A DNA stretch of 64,000 nucleotides from Apostichopus japonicus (lineage: Eukaryota; Echinodermata; Holothuroidea; Aspidochirotida; Stichopodidae): contig NC_092575.1 in assembly GCF_037975245.1 (NCBI RefSeq), positions 1,007,001 through 1,071,000 of the forward strand, read 5' to 3'. A program made the translations under genes and the position numbers. The notes below the pieces were generated by a model. It ran no database searches. It had not been told where the DNA came from and saw nothing but the letters and a program-made list of their open reading frames with translations. Below are positions 1-13,500 of the stretch, piece by piece. Numbering within the stretch: the first letter of the stretch is position 1; the number at the start of each line of letters is the position of its first letter.

Positions 1-195
1 CTTATTGATTCAAGTCAGACAAGGAGATCTATGTGGCTTTATACAGAAGACACTATTTAAGGTAACTTGTGATGATTCTGAAAGAAGTTTGCATTCATGA
101 GGTCATTATTTGCTCAGAACTCTGGTGATATTCTGTGGATTTTTTTAGTTTTCTTAAATACAAACAGAAAATTTGCATAATTTGTTTATACTCAC

Positions 196-365
196 CCATA
201 CTTGTGATTTTTCATGTTGAGTTGGATATCACTGACTTTACTGTATACATACTTTGGATCTCGATAAATAAAAATACTAGAATTTAAGTTGACATCGGTT
301 GGTCTCAATAGAAAGTACAACCCAATAGCGACCAGAATCACTAAGATGGTAGTTTTTAAACCCAT
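196..365 (-). CDS. N-terminal exon of a single-pass (type II-like) membrane protein, partial
   Basis: The exon follows a good acceptor (pyrimidine-rich, ...ctatcag at 368-369) and ends at a GTGAG donor (191-195). The first ATG (363-365) lies two bases inside the exon, so the upstream exon would be 5' UTR. The peptide starts MGLKTT, continues with a hydrophobic segment of about 16 residues (ILVILVAIGLYFLL) and a following Arg-Pro, then a polar stretch with an NSS glycosylation sequon. This fits a short cytosolic tail, a signal anchor and an extracytoplasmic domain. The remainder lies beyond the left edge. I do not recognise the family; TMEM106/LEA-2-like proteins and Golgi type II enzymes share this layout. 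The frame also stays open upstream of the acceptor to an ATG at 453-455, so an unspliced longer start is possible. Confidence 0.45.
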
Positions 366-881
366 GTCTGATAGGTATGGAGTAAACAAGGGAGCCGCCA
401 CAGTTGAAGACCTCTGCATTGAAATAAGAAGCATGAAAATTTGTATCATGAACAAGACAGACTTTCAGTCAAGAAAATTATAATATTGTGTTTACATAGT
501 TAGTGCAAAGGTTGGTTCCCATGTGAGCACACTGGAAGAATCCCTTAATACCCCAGAAAACCGGTACGGTTATACTGTTACACAGGAGATTGGTTTACGA
601 ACCTTTGTTTGGAAAATGTTACTTGTTTTTAAACTTGTTGGGATTCACATTGGGATCAAGACCCATATCATGGCTGTCAGATTGTTCCCAAATTCTTGTA
701 TTACAAGTACTGTACAGTACTACCTAAGTGTTTAATTTGCTGGGATTCACATTGGGATCAAGACCCATACCATGGCTGTGGGATTGTTCCAGTTGGTTGA
801 TACAACAGCGTCATCATTCTTTTTGTTCTCAAATTAGTCTATTTTGAGAATGACACAACCACAATGCCTTAATTATTTTAT
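366..881. other. Intergenic or 5' UTR intron, no gene seen
   Basis: No convincing exon is visible. The stretch holds the imperfect duplication listed at 636-792 and otherwise unique AT-rich DNA. Confidence 0.5.
636..792. repeat. Imperfect tandem duplication, period about 102 bp
   Basis: GGATTCACATTGGGATCAAG and the following ACCCATA(T/C)CATGGCTGT occur at 641 and again at 743, with diverged spacer between them. The two copies have the same orientation. Confidence 0.7.
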
Positions 882-1217
882 TTAAAGGGTGTGAAGACTC
901 GCGCACAAAGAAACGTCTCATGCCGGTAATCTGACCTAGTTTCGAATGAGGTGTAACAGAAATGTAAGACACCACCATCGATACAAGAAAATATACATAT
1001 ATAGTGTACAGTCAACATACAGCTACGGTCAATACCCACAACACAGTGTATATAGCAGCGTGGACATCTCAGGTCTAGATAAAAGATAACAAGGTATCAT
1101 GTTTCATTAATGTCTGCATTTTGTAGCTACAAGAAGAAAACGTCATTTGCAAGCAACAGAAAGTTAACTTTTTCAGAGCTCGGCACGCGGTTTGGGGCGA
1201 GTCTTTAATGCCTTTAA
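882..1217 (+). mobile_element. TTAA-flanked MITE, copy 1
   Basis: The element is bounded by TTAA at 882-885 and 1214-1217. Imperfect terminal inverted repeats start AGGGTGTGAAGACTCGC on the left and, read on the other strand, AGGCATTAAAGACTCGC on the right. A second copy in the same orientation lies at 52113-52477 and aligns over nearly its whole length, with an indel of about 30 bp. It has no coding capacity. A TTAA target with AGG-type ends is what piggyBac-mobilised MITEs show; the assignment to that superfamily is inference. Confidence 0.75.
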
Positions 1218-4200
1218 TGAACTACTGTTTAAAGCAAATTTTTACAAAATGACAGCAGTCAAGTGTTCTGGTTCTCATATTGTGTTGAGAATGGCAATCA
1301 CAAGCTTAGTTTACAGATAAAACAAATGGAAGAAACTGATCAGCACAATATGGGTCTTGATCCTTATTGTAGCCTTCAAGTTCAAGTACAATATTGACTG
1401 AAGTTTGCCCTACATTACTGCACTTAGGCTAATACTAGACTTGTACCTCGGTTTCACCTTACTCAAGCCACGAAAGAGTGCTAGGAACATAACTTAAAGG
1501 ATATTATTCTGTCTTAGGCACCAAGCAATCCTTTCATCAGTAAGGGCTAGGGCTACTCCTAGTCCTACTCCTTGCGTTCGAATTGATAGTTACATAACGT
1601 AAAACCTATGCACGCGATAGGCTGCAGTGTAGGCAAGACTGGTCGAATACAAGTTTACAAGTTACATAACCCCCACCTAATACTGCTTTCTAAAAAGTTT
1701 CTACAGGCCCCAAGAGCCTTACCAGTTCATCTATGACAATATAAAGCTGGATAGTCTTAGTCCTTCGCTTGCTTGTAGTATTCAATCTGTACTCTTCAAA
1801 AAGCGTCGCGTTGTGGTTTGTAATTACAGAAATTCTGTTTGTATTCGGTTAATCATTGGTCTCCGACCAAGGCTGTAACTTGGGGTGCATCCGTGTACGA
1901 CAAGTTCCATTCATGTGGTGTATCACTAAAGCACAATACTTCCTCGCTTTTTCTACAACAGAGACAGCGAACGGAAAGGCGAAACACTACCCGGCCACCT
2001 TAGTTTTTGCCTTTTACTTTGATTTGATACCACTTTCAAATGACATTCATACTTCTGCAAAAGATCATTTTCATTTTGCAGTGGGCATTGCATAGAAGAT
2101 TGAAAATACTGTAAGGTCAAATGGGTAATTGTTTCAGCTACCATACCAGAAACATTCCAGACCTTTGTCACTGGATATCATTACAGGCAAAGACAAAAGA
2201 TTTGAACTTAAAAGAAAACACACAAGTACACTAAAAGGAGGGGGAGGGCTAGATATCATAAAACAGTCCTGTTAAAAGTACACCCAGTCTCCCCTCCCCC
2301 TTACCAGTCATGTGGAATTTAAGCAGACAATTTGAAATTTGGTGCACTGTTCCTCATCTGGCATGACCTCTCCTCGCACCCATGTAAGTCTAGCATTCCT
2401 AATGAAAGGATTTGAAGATGAAAAAAAGCATGAAACTATTACCCTCACTAAACATTGCCCTGGTAGCCAAACCAATTTCCAATATTTATCTGCTCGGAAT
2501 ATGAAAACAGAAAAAACAACCATAGGTACAAGAGAAATTTCACTTTTTTGTAGTCTTTTATTATTCTTTGTTACATCTCAAGGTAAAGCCTTGATGTCAA
2601 TAAATTACAACCAATTAAAATGTATTGAATATCATTGCAACATGATACATGACTAACATACGATAAATAAGACATTACTAAGACCGTAACAAAAAAGAAC
2701 CAATGTTAAGTTGTTAGATGTTGCTGGAAACTTCGCTCATTTTATTGAGACTAGTTCTGTTCTGTTGAAACACCTTTATTAAGAATCCTGTTGAGTTTTT
2801 GCTTAATTTATTTAAAATCAACGTATGGATTATGAGTATTTTACTTACATTTTCAATAGAAAGTTGCCCACTACAATTATTTTCTACATTTTTAACAAAA
2901 GGAATAGAATGAAGTCATTATGGATGTATTTCTTCCTTTTGTTTCTTATTTTGGTTTCTTCTGTTTTTTGTATTATGTTCTGACAAAGCAACAGACTATT
3001 CAGATGCGAAATTTTCCTGTGAATTACTAACACTGTATCACAATTGTTATTACTAAATTATTGAAGAAAATATCCTACTGGGGAAAATCCCAAGAAGAAG
3101 TTTCCCCCAAAATTACCACAACTTCCATAATCTCACCTCCCCCCCCCCCCATCCCCTCCTACATACACATACAACCCGATCTCCTGAACTCGACCAAATA
3201 CTCCTAAATATGCAACCATTTAGAGGCAAGTGAAAAACAAAACCAAATAAGTCAAATCAAACGAATACTTAATTATGCATATTTCTCTTTTCCAAAATTA
3301 TGTTATATGTATGTGACTGCTATTCTGTGACGTAAAATCAGTTTGTTTCTTAAGGTTTCAAACATTTGTGCGTTCAATTAAATAATTGTAAATTTGCATG
3401 TAAATAATATGAAAGTAATTTTCTTAAACTATTAACAAGAATTTTTCTCACTAAATACTGGTGAATGTGGTGAAAGTTGAAAAACATATCTGACAGTTTT
3501 TCTATGTATCTTTTGCACCATAACACAACATCTCTCCAAGTTGTCAAAGCCATCTCCCTTTCACCCAATTCCCACCACCCCCCCTTCTCAACCCCACTAC
3601 AGAAGAAAGAAAAATAGAAAAACTATGACTGGCCATAAACAACCAAACTTTGACTACTATTGCTGCCAATCTTTAATAGAGCATCTGTTCTCAGGCGTGA
3701 CCAGAGATGGTTTGGGCCTAAAGCCCTGCGGCCAAAGGTCCATTAGGGTTCCTGGCAAATGTTGGATAGAGAATAATGTATTCTCATTTTCTTAATACAC
3801 TTAAATATTTAGAGTGCAAAGGGGGTAGGGGAGGGAGGGGCGGTGATATAGTTGTCCTGGGGCCCAACTTGGCTGTCTGTCCTCTCTGGGACATCAGGTT
3901 TTTCTATCATCCTCAGAACCTGATAATAGAAGAATTTTAAAACCCCAGTATAATATTTTTAGAATTTCTTTTAGCAATTTTAGTTTGTATTTTGGGTAAC
4001 TTTTGAAGACAATACAATACTTCCTTTTCACTGAAAGGCAAATTACCATATATTTAAAATTGTTGATGAATACATAATGGTCCATTGCAGCATTTAAAGA
4101 AGCTAGAATCATATTCAGACAAATTATGGTAAACATTAAAAAGTGACCGATTAATAATTAAATCTATTTCTTCCTTTAAACAGTCTTACATACCTGATAA

Positions 4201-6246
4201 AATACCAGACTGTTGTATCATCACATGCACAAAACAACAAAAAAACAATATTGATATCATAATATAATATAGCATAGATGTACATTATCATATATTACAT
4301 CAAAATATAATATGTATACATTCAATGTAATACATCTATGTAACAATAACATTGTAAATCATTCTATGCTGTTATAAAGACATCAAGAATTATATTGTTA
4401 CACAAATGCACTACGTAAAATTAATATATTTTCATATGATAATATTGTTTCATAATTGTTTTTTCATATTTTCCTTATTATGCTACAATTTGTTTAGTTC
4501 GATACAACATGATTCGGCTGATTAGATTAGAGACAGTAAAGACTGTGGATTGTCTCATCTTGAAAAACATTACAACTTTGGAAGACAACACTTATCCATA
4601 CCCAAACACTCCATCTCAATAATTTATTTCTAATTTGAAATTAATAACTTATTGAAAGTACCTAAATCAGTAAGATTTCAGTGCTATTTCAGGGTATGAT
4701 TTATGCATAATATTGACCTTGTCTAAAAATTTGTTGTCTGTCCTCAGAAGAAGATCCTGTCTGTCTTCACCTGCACAGATTTTTTTTGCAGACGATTAGC
4801 TGTTTGTTAACAGATTTTTCTGTTTTAATTTTACGGTCATCACTATGAGGAGACCTACATTTTCTTCAGCAATGTCTCTCTTTAATAGATGCTGAGTATA
4901 TTTGCAACGTAACATTTAATTTACCATCGACAATATTTTTTTTATTTCTTGCCAAGCAACTACTTAAAAAAGAAGAAGAAAGAATCAAGATGAATTTGAC
5001 TCAAGACAAAACGATTCATTCTGACATTTTTTTATTTTGGAGGGTAAGGGGAGGGGGGGGATTAGTCAAATATTGACTAATAAATTCTTTTCTGTATGTC
5101 AGTAATCTCAACAAGAAATTACCATATAAACATAAAATTTCATTCATCAAAGAGGATACACTAAGGACCAACATTCACAAACCACTTTGCACTCATACAG
5201 TAGAAGCATGACCCACCTACAAAAAAACAAAAAATCTTTATATATAAAAAATAAATAAACAATAACAGCTAAGGGGTGCTAAAAGGAAAGTTCCTGGGAT
5301 CCTTAAAACAAAAAACTCACAAGGAAACAACCAACGGAATTGACAAAATGTTGAGAAATAAGTATTCACTTGATAACAGGTTGAGATGGGATATTCAGCC
5401 ATCATATGAGATGTTCAGATGTTGGGCAATGGCTTGGCAATATCACTTGTTTTCTGCTACATTTTTCACATATTACTGCTTATTATTAATTAATTATATA
5501 TTAATTAGCCAATACAGTCAGTTGCTGACTGACAAAGCATTGAAGCAAAACAACATATTAGATATTAAAGTGTTATCCTATAAGAAGATAAGGACGAAAA
5601 AAATAGAGTTTTATGGATACAAAATCATAAGCATCAAAGAGAGAGATGAACGAGGAAGTTTTACACCCTGTGTTTGCTTACATGGACGTAACCTTTAGAT
5701 ATTACGGGAATGAAAGTACTCCAATTACATACTTAGTCTACTCCAGATCTGTAAGACAACGATAACAGACTGCATAATGTCATAATCACACAGACCTCTT
5801 GCTACTCTTAGTTGTCAGGCCCTAAATTCTACGACCACGTCTGTTTTAAAACTTATTAAAGGAGAACGTCTTACACTAAGCAAATTTTTAACTTTAAAGG
5901 AACATTCCGGTGACAGATAATGTGACACTGATATGGCAAAGAAATAAATTCCACACTGTAAGGTGAGAACCGCATCTCAATATGTTGTCCCTTTAAAGTC
6001 AAGATATGCTTGATTGAATGGCACTTATTTTGACTGGCTAACACCCCCTGATTTCTTTCCTGCAGTGTATCACAGTGGGTGGTCTGTGATGTCACAGTGC
6101 TAATTGTTCTTCAAAAGCTTTACTTTTCTATGATAATCTCCTCAGTTGATTTTTCCTTGAAACTTAATACATTTGGAATGTTTGTTTAGTTGTCAAGGTT
6201 CTCTATATTTAGAGTTTCATCAAAATGCAGTTCTGTGTTGTAGAAA
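1218..6246. other. Gene-free stretch
   Basis: I see no exon pair with consistent phase on either strand. The DNA is AT-rich, with C-runs (about 3138), G-runs (about 3820-3845 and 5045-5060) and a very AT-rich block of imperfect inverted repeats at about 4240-4440. The longest open frame (5276-5698) looks like chance. Confidence 0.5.
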
Positions 6247-6602
6247 TATAATAATAATGATAATTAACAGTTCTTATATAGCGCAACTTACAATAAAGTC
6301 TTTCTGCTCTGTACTTAACCCTGGTCTTTGGTAACTTGTCACACCTACACACCAAAGTGTGCACAAATCAAACAATCTCTCCTGGGGCACCCTGGGGGAC
6401 TTCCCATTGGGTGCAGCCACAGGCACACGCAACTATATTTACAATTCACCTCGCAAGTCCCCATTTATACACCTGGGTGAAGAGAGGCAATGGAGATAAA
6501 GTGCCTTGCCCAAGGACACAACGCAATGATCTGGCCAGGGCTCGAACCTGTAATCCTTAGATCACAAGTCCACTGCCTTAACCACTTGACCACAACGCCT
6601 GT
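6247..6602 (-). mobile_element. tRNA-derived SINE
   Basis: Read on the minus strand, the element begins with a tRNA-like head. An A-box-like stretch (TGGTCAAGTGGTTAAGG, plus positions 576-592 of 6 kb) and a perfect B box (GGTTCGAGCCC, 6538-6548) are present, and AGTGGTTAAGGC...GGACT is typical of tRNA-Ser. The body contains CCTTGGGCAAGGCACTTTATC, and the tail GCGC(T)ATATAAGAA ends in ATT repeats at 6247-6262. This head-body-tail order is that of a Pol III SINE whose 3' tail was borrowed from a LINE. It is not a functional tRNA gene: the acceptor stem does not pair and there is no CCA-proximal end. Confidence 0.8.
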
Positions 6603-9600
6603 CATATATATTATCTACCTGTGCAAAAAAGTGAGTTAAATATTATAAATATCAACTGAATTGCTTTGATGACATCACTAACTCTACTGTTGCCAGATGC
6701 ATTAATCACAAAATATCAACAACAACAATCATATTTCACCATAAAACATGGTATAAGGATGCGGTTTTTTCCCTACTGTATTGTAGCAGAAAATTTCCAG
6801 CATTTGTTGTTGTTGGTCAATCTACGTCAGCTACCAGAATATCCCTTCAACTAACTGCTCGAAGAGAGCAGACCTTTCACTTTGTTAAATAACAATACTA
6901 TTTAAAGTGAATAATAAATAAAAGAAATAACTCTACACAAAATGCATATTTGCTATACCATGAAACCATATATATACAAACAAGTTCATTTGAAAGTTGG
7001 TTTAATGAGAATTTTACAAATGTGTATTGCACATGGCAGCATTTTGAAATTACTGAATGATGAAATAATTATATTGGTTGTTAATTACATTTTCAATTAA
7101 CTATGTTGGATGAGTAGCACATAACGAGAGAATTACGAGACTAAATACAATGTAATATTTATAGCAAGTCGTTAAAGATTGATGGTTACAGAAAGAAACG
7201 AGAAAGTGCCTCAAACTTGATAGAATTCTATTCCATTAAAATAACTGCAATGCATCCCACAAAAAAAAAATGGAAAAAAAATTAATGATCTGTGCAGAAC
7301 ATTATCGCAGAGAAGAATATGCAAAGAAAGCCACAGTTTGCATCCACCATAAAATCAATCTATGAAATAAAGGGAGGTGGGGGAGTGGGTGGGGGAGGGG
7401 GTATTTGGTGAAGATATGACAAAGTTCAAATGATACCTCAATTCTGCATTCTGAATGAACCTATTCTATCCAACCTCCAGCATGGGATGTATGATTATAC
7501 ATTAAATAATATTTGTTTCCAGCCTGAATCTCCCAACCCCTTCACTATGATGCTCACTATGACCCTATGTGCTACTATGTGACAAAAAATACTGTGCTTC
7601 ACTTGGATGCTACAAAGAGATCTAAAATGTGAGTCATATCACACCTAACAATGGAGGTTATATTATACTTTAAAACAAAAAATCAATAACTTTACTAATT
7701 TAATACTGATATATACATATATTTATATATGACATAATTAATGGTGGGTAAACAAATTTAGGAAAAGAAAAGAAAAAAATACTAATGGCAACTTTGTTCA
7801 TCCTAATAGAATAAGGCCAAAAATGACCACAATAACAGAATTGGGGTTACATTGGAGATAATCAAGTTACCCTATTGACAATTCTCAAATATAAAGAAAC
7901 CATTGCTTGAAGCTCAAGCAGGACAAGAATATAACCTAATGCACAGATCCTTGTTGATTCCTGAAGAATGCAATACAAATCATCTCACAAAATTCATTTA
8001 CCATGAACTCTTCAAAACCCAAAATAAAGCTACTGTAACATTATGGGATAGATTATAGAGTTATAAAGTAGGGAGATGGAATTACTACAATAGCAGAGAA
8101 GAAACAGGTAAAAATGTATACATTAAATATTACTGTTGTAGAATTCATTTTCATGATAATTGCTGAAACTAACATACTTCATGTTGAAAGCTATTTTAAG
8201 AAAGGCTTCTTTCGTATGTAGGTAGATTGTTCACATCAGATGACCAATGTACTCGCAATGTTGCTACAAATTTGTGCAGAATTTCTGGAATAAATTAATG
8301 TGATATTATTTGTCGCAATTTTCGGCATGATTTTAGCTTGCTTCACGTACAATTGTGCAATCTTTGCTAAACATTTAATGTCACACTACTTCGGTTGCTC
8401 CAAATCTTAGTAAATTTTTTCAATCAACTATTCTTGCTTATTTCCGATTTTTCCAGCATGTCTGGTATTCTAGCATATCTCTGCTTTCACATAAATTTGA
8501 GTAAATCGTTCTTAAACTTCTCTCTTCAAACTATACTGGTACAATTGTTACAGCTTTCATTTTATCCTAAATATTTAATTGCATTCTTCTACAAAATACT
8601 ATTTACAGAGGAGCTCTAAGAAGAGCTGCCAAACTGGTGAACTCTGCAATAGGCAAAACATCTCTCTATTTCTGTGCTCTTGCACCATCTTCCCACACGG
8701 CAAACATTCTTTCACCTTCTAAGTTCCTTTCCAATGCTCATGTTTCAACTGAATGTGCAGTAAATACCAAAGTCAACCAAAGCAAGACTCATAAGTCAAA
8801 TATGCATAAAATTTAAAGAAACATTACAAAGACTTCTGGTGACCATTAATGTAACCTTTATTTTGTAATATTTCTGATACTGCAGTGTAGAATTAATTCT
8901 TGTTTAATATTAACAGCACTTGCTGTGTTTCCCGACTCCCAGAGCCAATGCAAATTAATTATTTAAGGGATGATCACTTATCCCATATTCCTTCCAACTA
9001 TCTGCGTCAGCAGAAATATTTTAACAATGATTATCTGATACACTCTATCTTCATATTTCAAATGTAGTTTGCATGAGCAGCGAGTCCTTAGAATCATGTT
9101 AAGTATCATAATTTCAGTAGTCCATTAATTTTAGAACGTTAGACAATTACTTACAAAGAGAGAGAGGTGCTCTTGATATGATCAAAGCCACCTGCTTCTG
9201 CACGTTTATTTAATTTAGTTTAGTTTGGTATTTCCCTTCTGAATTTAACAGAAGCCTATTAATTACCTGATCCATGTGATGATTATGGATAACATCTGAC
9301 TCATATAAAGCTTTTTCATTTCTATGAATTTTTAGAGTATAAGGAGGCAGGCATGTAAGTGTTGCAACCATTCCTGCCCACCCCCCGGACCGCCACCTAA
9401 TGTCGTCCCCATCTGTCTGATGAGGGTGCACCTCAGAATCTGACAATTTTTTTAAATACTGAAGGAGGTGCAAGCACCCCATTCATCATCACTACACTGC
9501 AGCAGTGGCAAACAAAGTTGCTCCAAAACCATTAAGAGAACAAACAAAACCCCAATCTTCAAAAACCACAACTCCAAGGAAGAGACCTCTCTCCTTTGTA

Positions 9601-10407
9601 CTATTCATTTCATTTGTATCATGTCATATCAGTCTGTATGATGTCATATCAGTCTGTATGATGTCTCTGATCACCCAGCTCACACTACTGTACCACCTGA
9701 CACTGAACCAGTTCCATGGCTTGACCTACTAACCTTTGACCTTACTGTGGCATCTTTAACCAGTTCTTTGGCCAAATAAATCCTTCAACTGCTGTGGCAT
9801 GTCTCTCAACTATCCCAGTGCAATGTGTCATACTTACTAAATTACCTTTCATCTTTTTGTTTTCTTTAATACCCTGACTGTTGCATGTGAGGTAAATGAA
9901 GTTCCTTCCCTTATCTAACTACCTAGCAATGTTTAGTTAGAATTAGATGCTTCTGTAGTCATCATCATTCAAACAATAAGATTCAAACCTGTATTGTAGC
10001 TCTGACTATAGTACTTCTTCCATGAATTCTCTCTGCACCAGAAAAGGCTTAGGCTAAAAAATCCAGCCTATATATGTGTGTTACGTAACCAACCTGTCAG
10101 CCGCCAGCAGCTCATGACGGTGGAAGAATTTTACCACAGATTTGTGTAATCTGTCAATGCAGTTGCACGACTCTTTGGGTCAACGTATTTCAAATTTTCG
10201 TCCCCAAAATCCACCATCAGCAGTCACACCTTTGAGCCAGCAATTTGAATGGCGCCCTCATCACAATCTCCTTACATATCACCTTCGGAATTCTTTCTGG
10301 CTCCACCGATATTTCTTTGTGCCTCTTCAGCTCTCCTACAGCCTCAACGGTACTCATTTTCACAACATATTGCGTAAAACCTTCTAAACCATTCTAGTTC
10401 TTTTCCT
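6603..10407. other. Intergenic DNA and probable 3' UTR of the clathrin-like gene
   Basis: No coding exon is supported. The minus-strand gene ending at 10408 should have its 3' UTR here. Weak minus-strand poly(A) signals are at 9865-9870 (ATTAAA) and about 9205 (AATAAA). G-rich runs occur at 7375-7400. A 20-bp direct duplication (ATGTCATATCAGTCTGTATG, twice) lies at 9621-9660. Confidence 0.45.
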
Positions 10408-10515
10408 TCATTCCTTTGCAAAGGATTTCTCCAGCTGATCGGCAACGATTCTCTTCTTCATCTTCTCCTTGACATGTGTAAGTAGCGCTTCCTCCTTGAT
10501 CTTAATTGAGAGTAG
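10408..10515 (-). CDS. Clathrin-like gene, exon 8 (terminal)
   Basis: Acceptor ...ttctgtttag (516-517 side). The phase-0 exon encodes 35 residues beginning LLSIKIKEEALLTHV, which align with the family's VLSV-x-VEEENIIPYI at the propeller-linker junction, then a Lys-rich helix ending SFAKE and TGA at 10408-10410. No consensus donor precedes the stop, so read-through into more exons is unlikely. Confidence 0.8.
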   Translation of the reverse strand, partial: LLSIKIKEEALLTHVKEKMKKRIVADQLEKSFAKE

Positions 10516-13500
10516 CTAAACAGAAATAAAATAAAAGAGGGCTACTCAGAGAAAAGAAATCTGTAGGAGTGGTGGTAGATATAGTAGTAGTAAAATAATG
10601 TAGACTGCATAGAGGAACTCATGCATACTAGTAGAAAAGATCCCAGTAGGGGTGCTCACCCACATACTATGAGCAGCCGTGCTCACACACATGGGAACAT
10701 ATAGAGGGCAGGAGTACTCACACATACTATATATAACTTTGTCCATGACTTATCCATTCCATACAACTATCATTGCTTCCATATAATCTACCCTAATGTA
10801 CTATTAAAGTATTCATCACAATAACGGGGACAAACCACTATCAAACTAAAGGACTGAATTCTTCTGCCAGATAAATCCCCCCCCCCCGCCCAGTCCCACT
10901 TAACCCCATCCTACCTCATTCCATCCCACCTAATCCCATCCCATCCCATCTCTCCCCCTAACACAGTATTCTTCTTGCACAGTCTTCATGCTTTGTGGTG
11001 AAAACACATAAAGCTTCTGCCCACATATCAGTTCACCATAACCAGCAATTCCTGGGTGAGGATGACTGTTTACCTTTCCACATCTGTCGAGAGCAACGAT
11101 CCGTTTCTCCTCCACGTCTGTGATGGCCGTGAAGACAGCCATGTGAGAGACCCTGGCGCTGCATAGATAGACACCCGTCTGGATGTCGGAGACCTTCACC
11201 ATACCAGATTTAGTGAACACGTAGACTAGACCCTGAGTTGTGCTCACCTATGACAAGGATGGAAACAAAATACTTGTGTCATGTTTTAAAGATGCTCCCT
11301 TCTTCTTAACTTCTCAAATAACATCTCACATCACTATCTTCAAGTTCATACAAACTTAATACAGTAATACCTGTAATACCTGTAATACAGTAATACCTGG
11401 AACCAGAAATTGATAAACATTGCATGCTTTATGCAATCATTCATGTATCAGTGAGACACATTTTGGCAGTAGCACTTTGTATTTTGTACTGTCAGGTTAC
11501 CTTTATAATGGTATTGTCAATATTAAACACTATCTAATTTCAGTTTTATATCTATTTATCACTGAACCAATTATTATCATCAGCCTTTGAATGTATTTGA
11601 ATGTTTTCGATCCTTAAACCTGATATGGATGAAATCATTTAAGTTTTACCCAAGTTTTTCTTTTTATCTCATGAAAACATTAATAATTAAACACTAAAAG
11701 TAAAAACGATGGTTGGCACTTAACCGTCTAAAAAATTCAAAGAAACAGGGGCCCATTGAATCCCTATTGTTAAATATTCAACTGTGATATAAAAATCTAC
11801 ATATTTCTCCCTGGATCTCCCACCGATCTCACACCTTGATAAACGAATTTGCTCTGTAGACTTGAACCCTTAGTTTTCCAGTACACATGATCATAAAAGT
11901 ACACACGATAACCTGACGGCAATGTTCGGTAGACCACTAAAGCAATCAAATCTTGTGAACGTAAAACATTTTCTCTGATTGCTAAGGTACATACACATTA
12001 CAATATACAGTACAGTGACCTATTTAAGGGGGAAATTGTTACCACGGTTACGACACATGCAGCAACACAGCTACAAAATTATATGAACTAGTTTTAGTAG
12101 TTTCATTTCTACCTGATTTTGAAGTGAACAAACGAGACCACATCCTTGAAATTTTTTAAAAATTACATCCATGAACAAGTTTAATTTGGTGTATGTTTCA
12201 ACGTCTTTCAACATCTAAGGTGTTAATGTGATCCTATCGTGAAGCAAGAAGGCCGCCCAGTGTATCTAGGACATACTGTACTTGTAACGGTTACTACGGC
12301 GATAGTAGCCGAGTAATATCCATATCAAATTTACACAGGTTTATGTTATCCCTCTAAGATATCGATCGGGAACTCGTACAAGCAGGATGTGCATTGATTT
12401 TCTTCGTTCTTCCTTGGTCTCAATTGATGTTTTATAATTTGATGGTTGGAGCAATATTTTTTTTCTGTTACCATTGCCAGAGAACTGAGACTAAGTTAAA
12501 TTGTATCAATAAATAGCAACCAATATATATGCTTAATAAGATAAACAAGAATTAGAAGACCTCTAAGGAATATGCTTTAAATGACGACAATAGAAGATAA
12601 CAAAAAATAAAAAGAGAAGATAAAAAAGAACGAAAATGAAAAAGAATACAGACATTGGATTAAAAAGTGAAAAAAAAAACCTTGTTCCCAAGTTGGCAAC
12701 ATTACAAGTACTGTTGTCCTACCTGTAACCATGTTATTGTGTATTAACGTTCACTCATGTTGAACTATTCATTCCTTCACAGTGTATAAGAAGGACAGGC
12801 TTATCAAGGTTTAGTCTACAGTATGTCCAGGGGGGGTAGGAAGCTTCAAAAAAGGGGGGGGCACAACATCAGAGGGGCACTTTCTCATTCCACAACCACC
12901 ACTCATGCTATAAACCGATACACACAGGCTATATCACTTAAATATATATGATGTGTTAGTATGCCTATCAATACTATTTATTGAGATTGTTTATTGTTAA
13001 CTGTGCTACAAAAAGATATGGGATGCCACTTTAAATATAGCATGTACAGACTAAAAATAAGTACATTTCATTCTAATGACTACAATACATGACAATTCAT
13101 TCCTTCCCCAACCACCACATCCACCTTCACCTCTCCCTTGCCTTCTCCCCCTTCCCCCACCCCCCTTTTTGAATCCCAACCTAATCAATACTAATATAGA
13201 CTTCACCTTAAGTACTGTCTAGGATGACTAACTTCTCACTACTTATTAATAATAACTTCAAAGTTATGTCCGTCTGTCAAAGCCACAAATTTTCAGAACA
13301 TGATAGTTATAACATACATGTACCTCACTCAGCAAGCTAAACTGCTACCAGCATAAATAACAAATGATTGCAAAATAAATTTAATGTTAAATCTGTCTCT
13401 GATAATGGTACATGATAAATACACTTTATACTAAATATATATGAGAAGACTGGTACGGACTGGAATGTCTTGTAATTACATCTTTTCAAATATCTATTAA

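Noticed and set aside
5276-5698. Plus-strand open frame of 140 codons
   Set aside because: AT-rich composition, no motif, no splice partners, no recognised similarity; likely chance.
6530-6602. Possible tRNA-Ser gene
   Set aside because: Only A and B boxes survive; arms do not pair and the sequence continues into a SINE body and tail.
9210-9482. Minus-strand open frame of 90 codons near the end of the clathrin-like gene
   Set aside because: Downstream of the stop codon, no splice site in phase; probably 3' UTR or intergenic.
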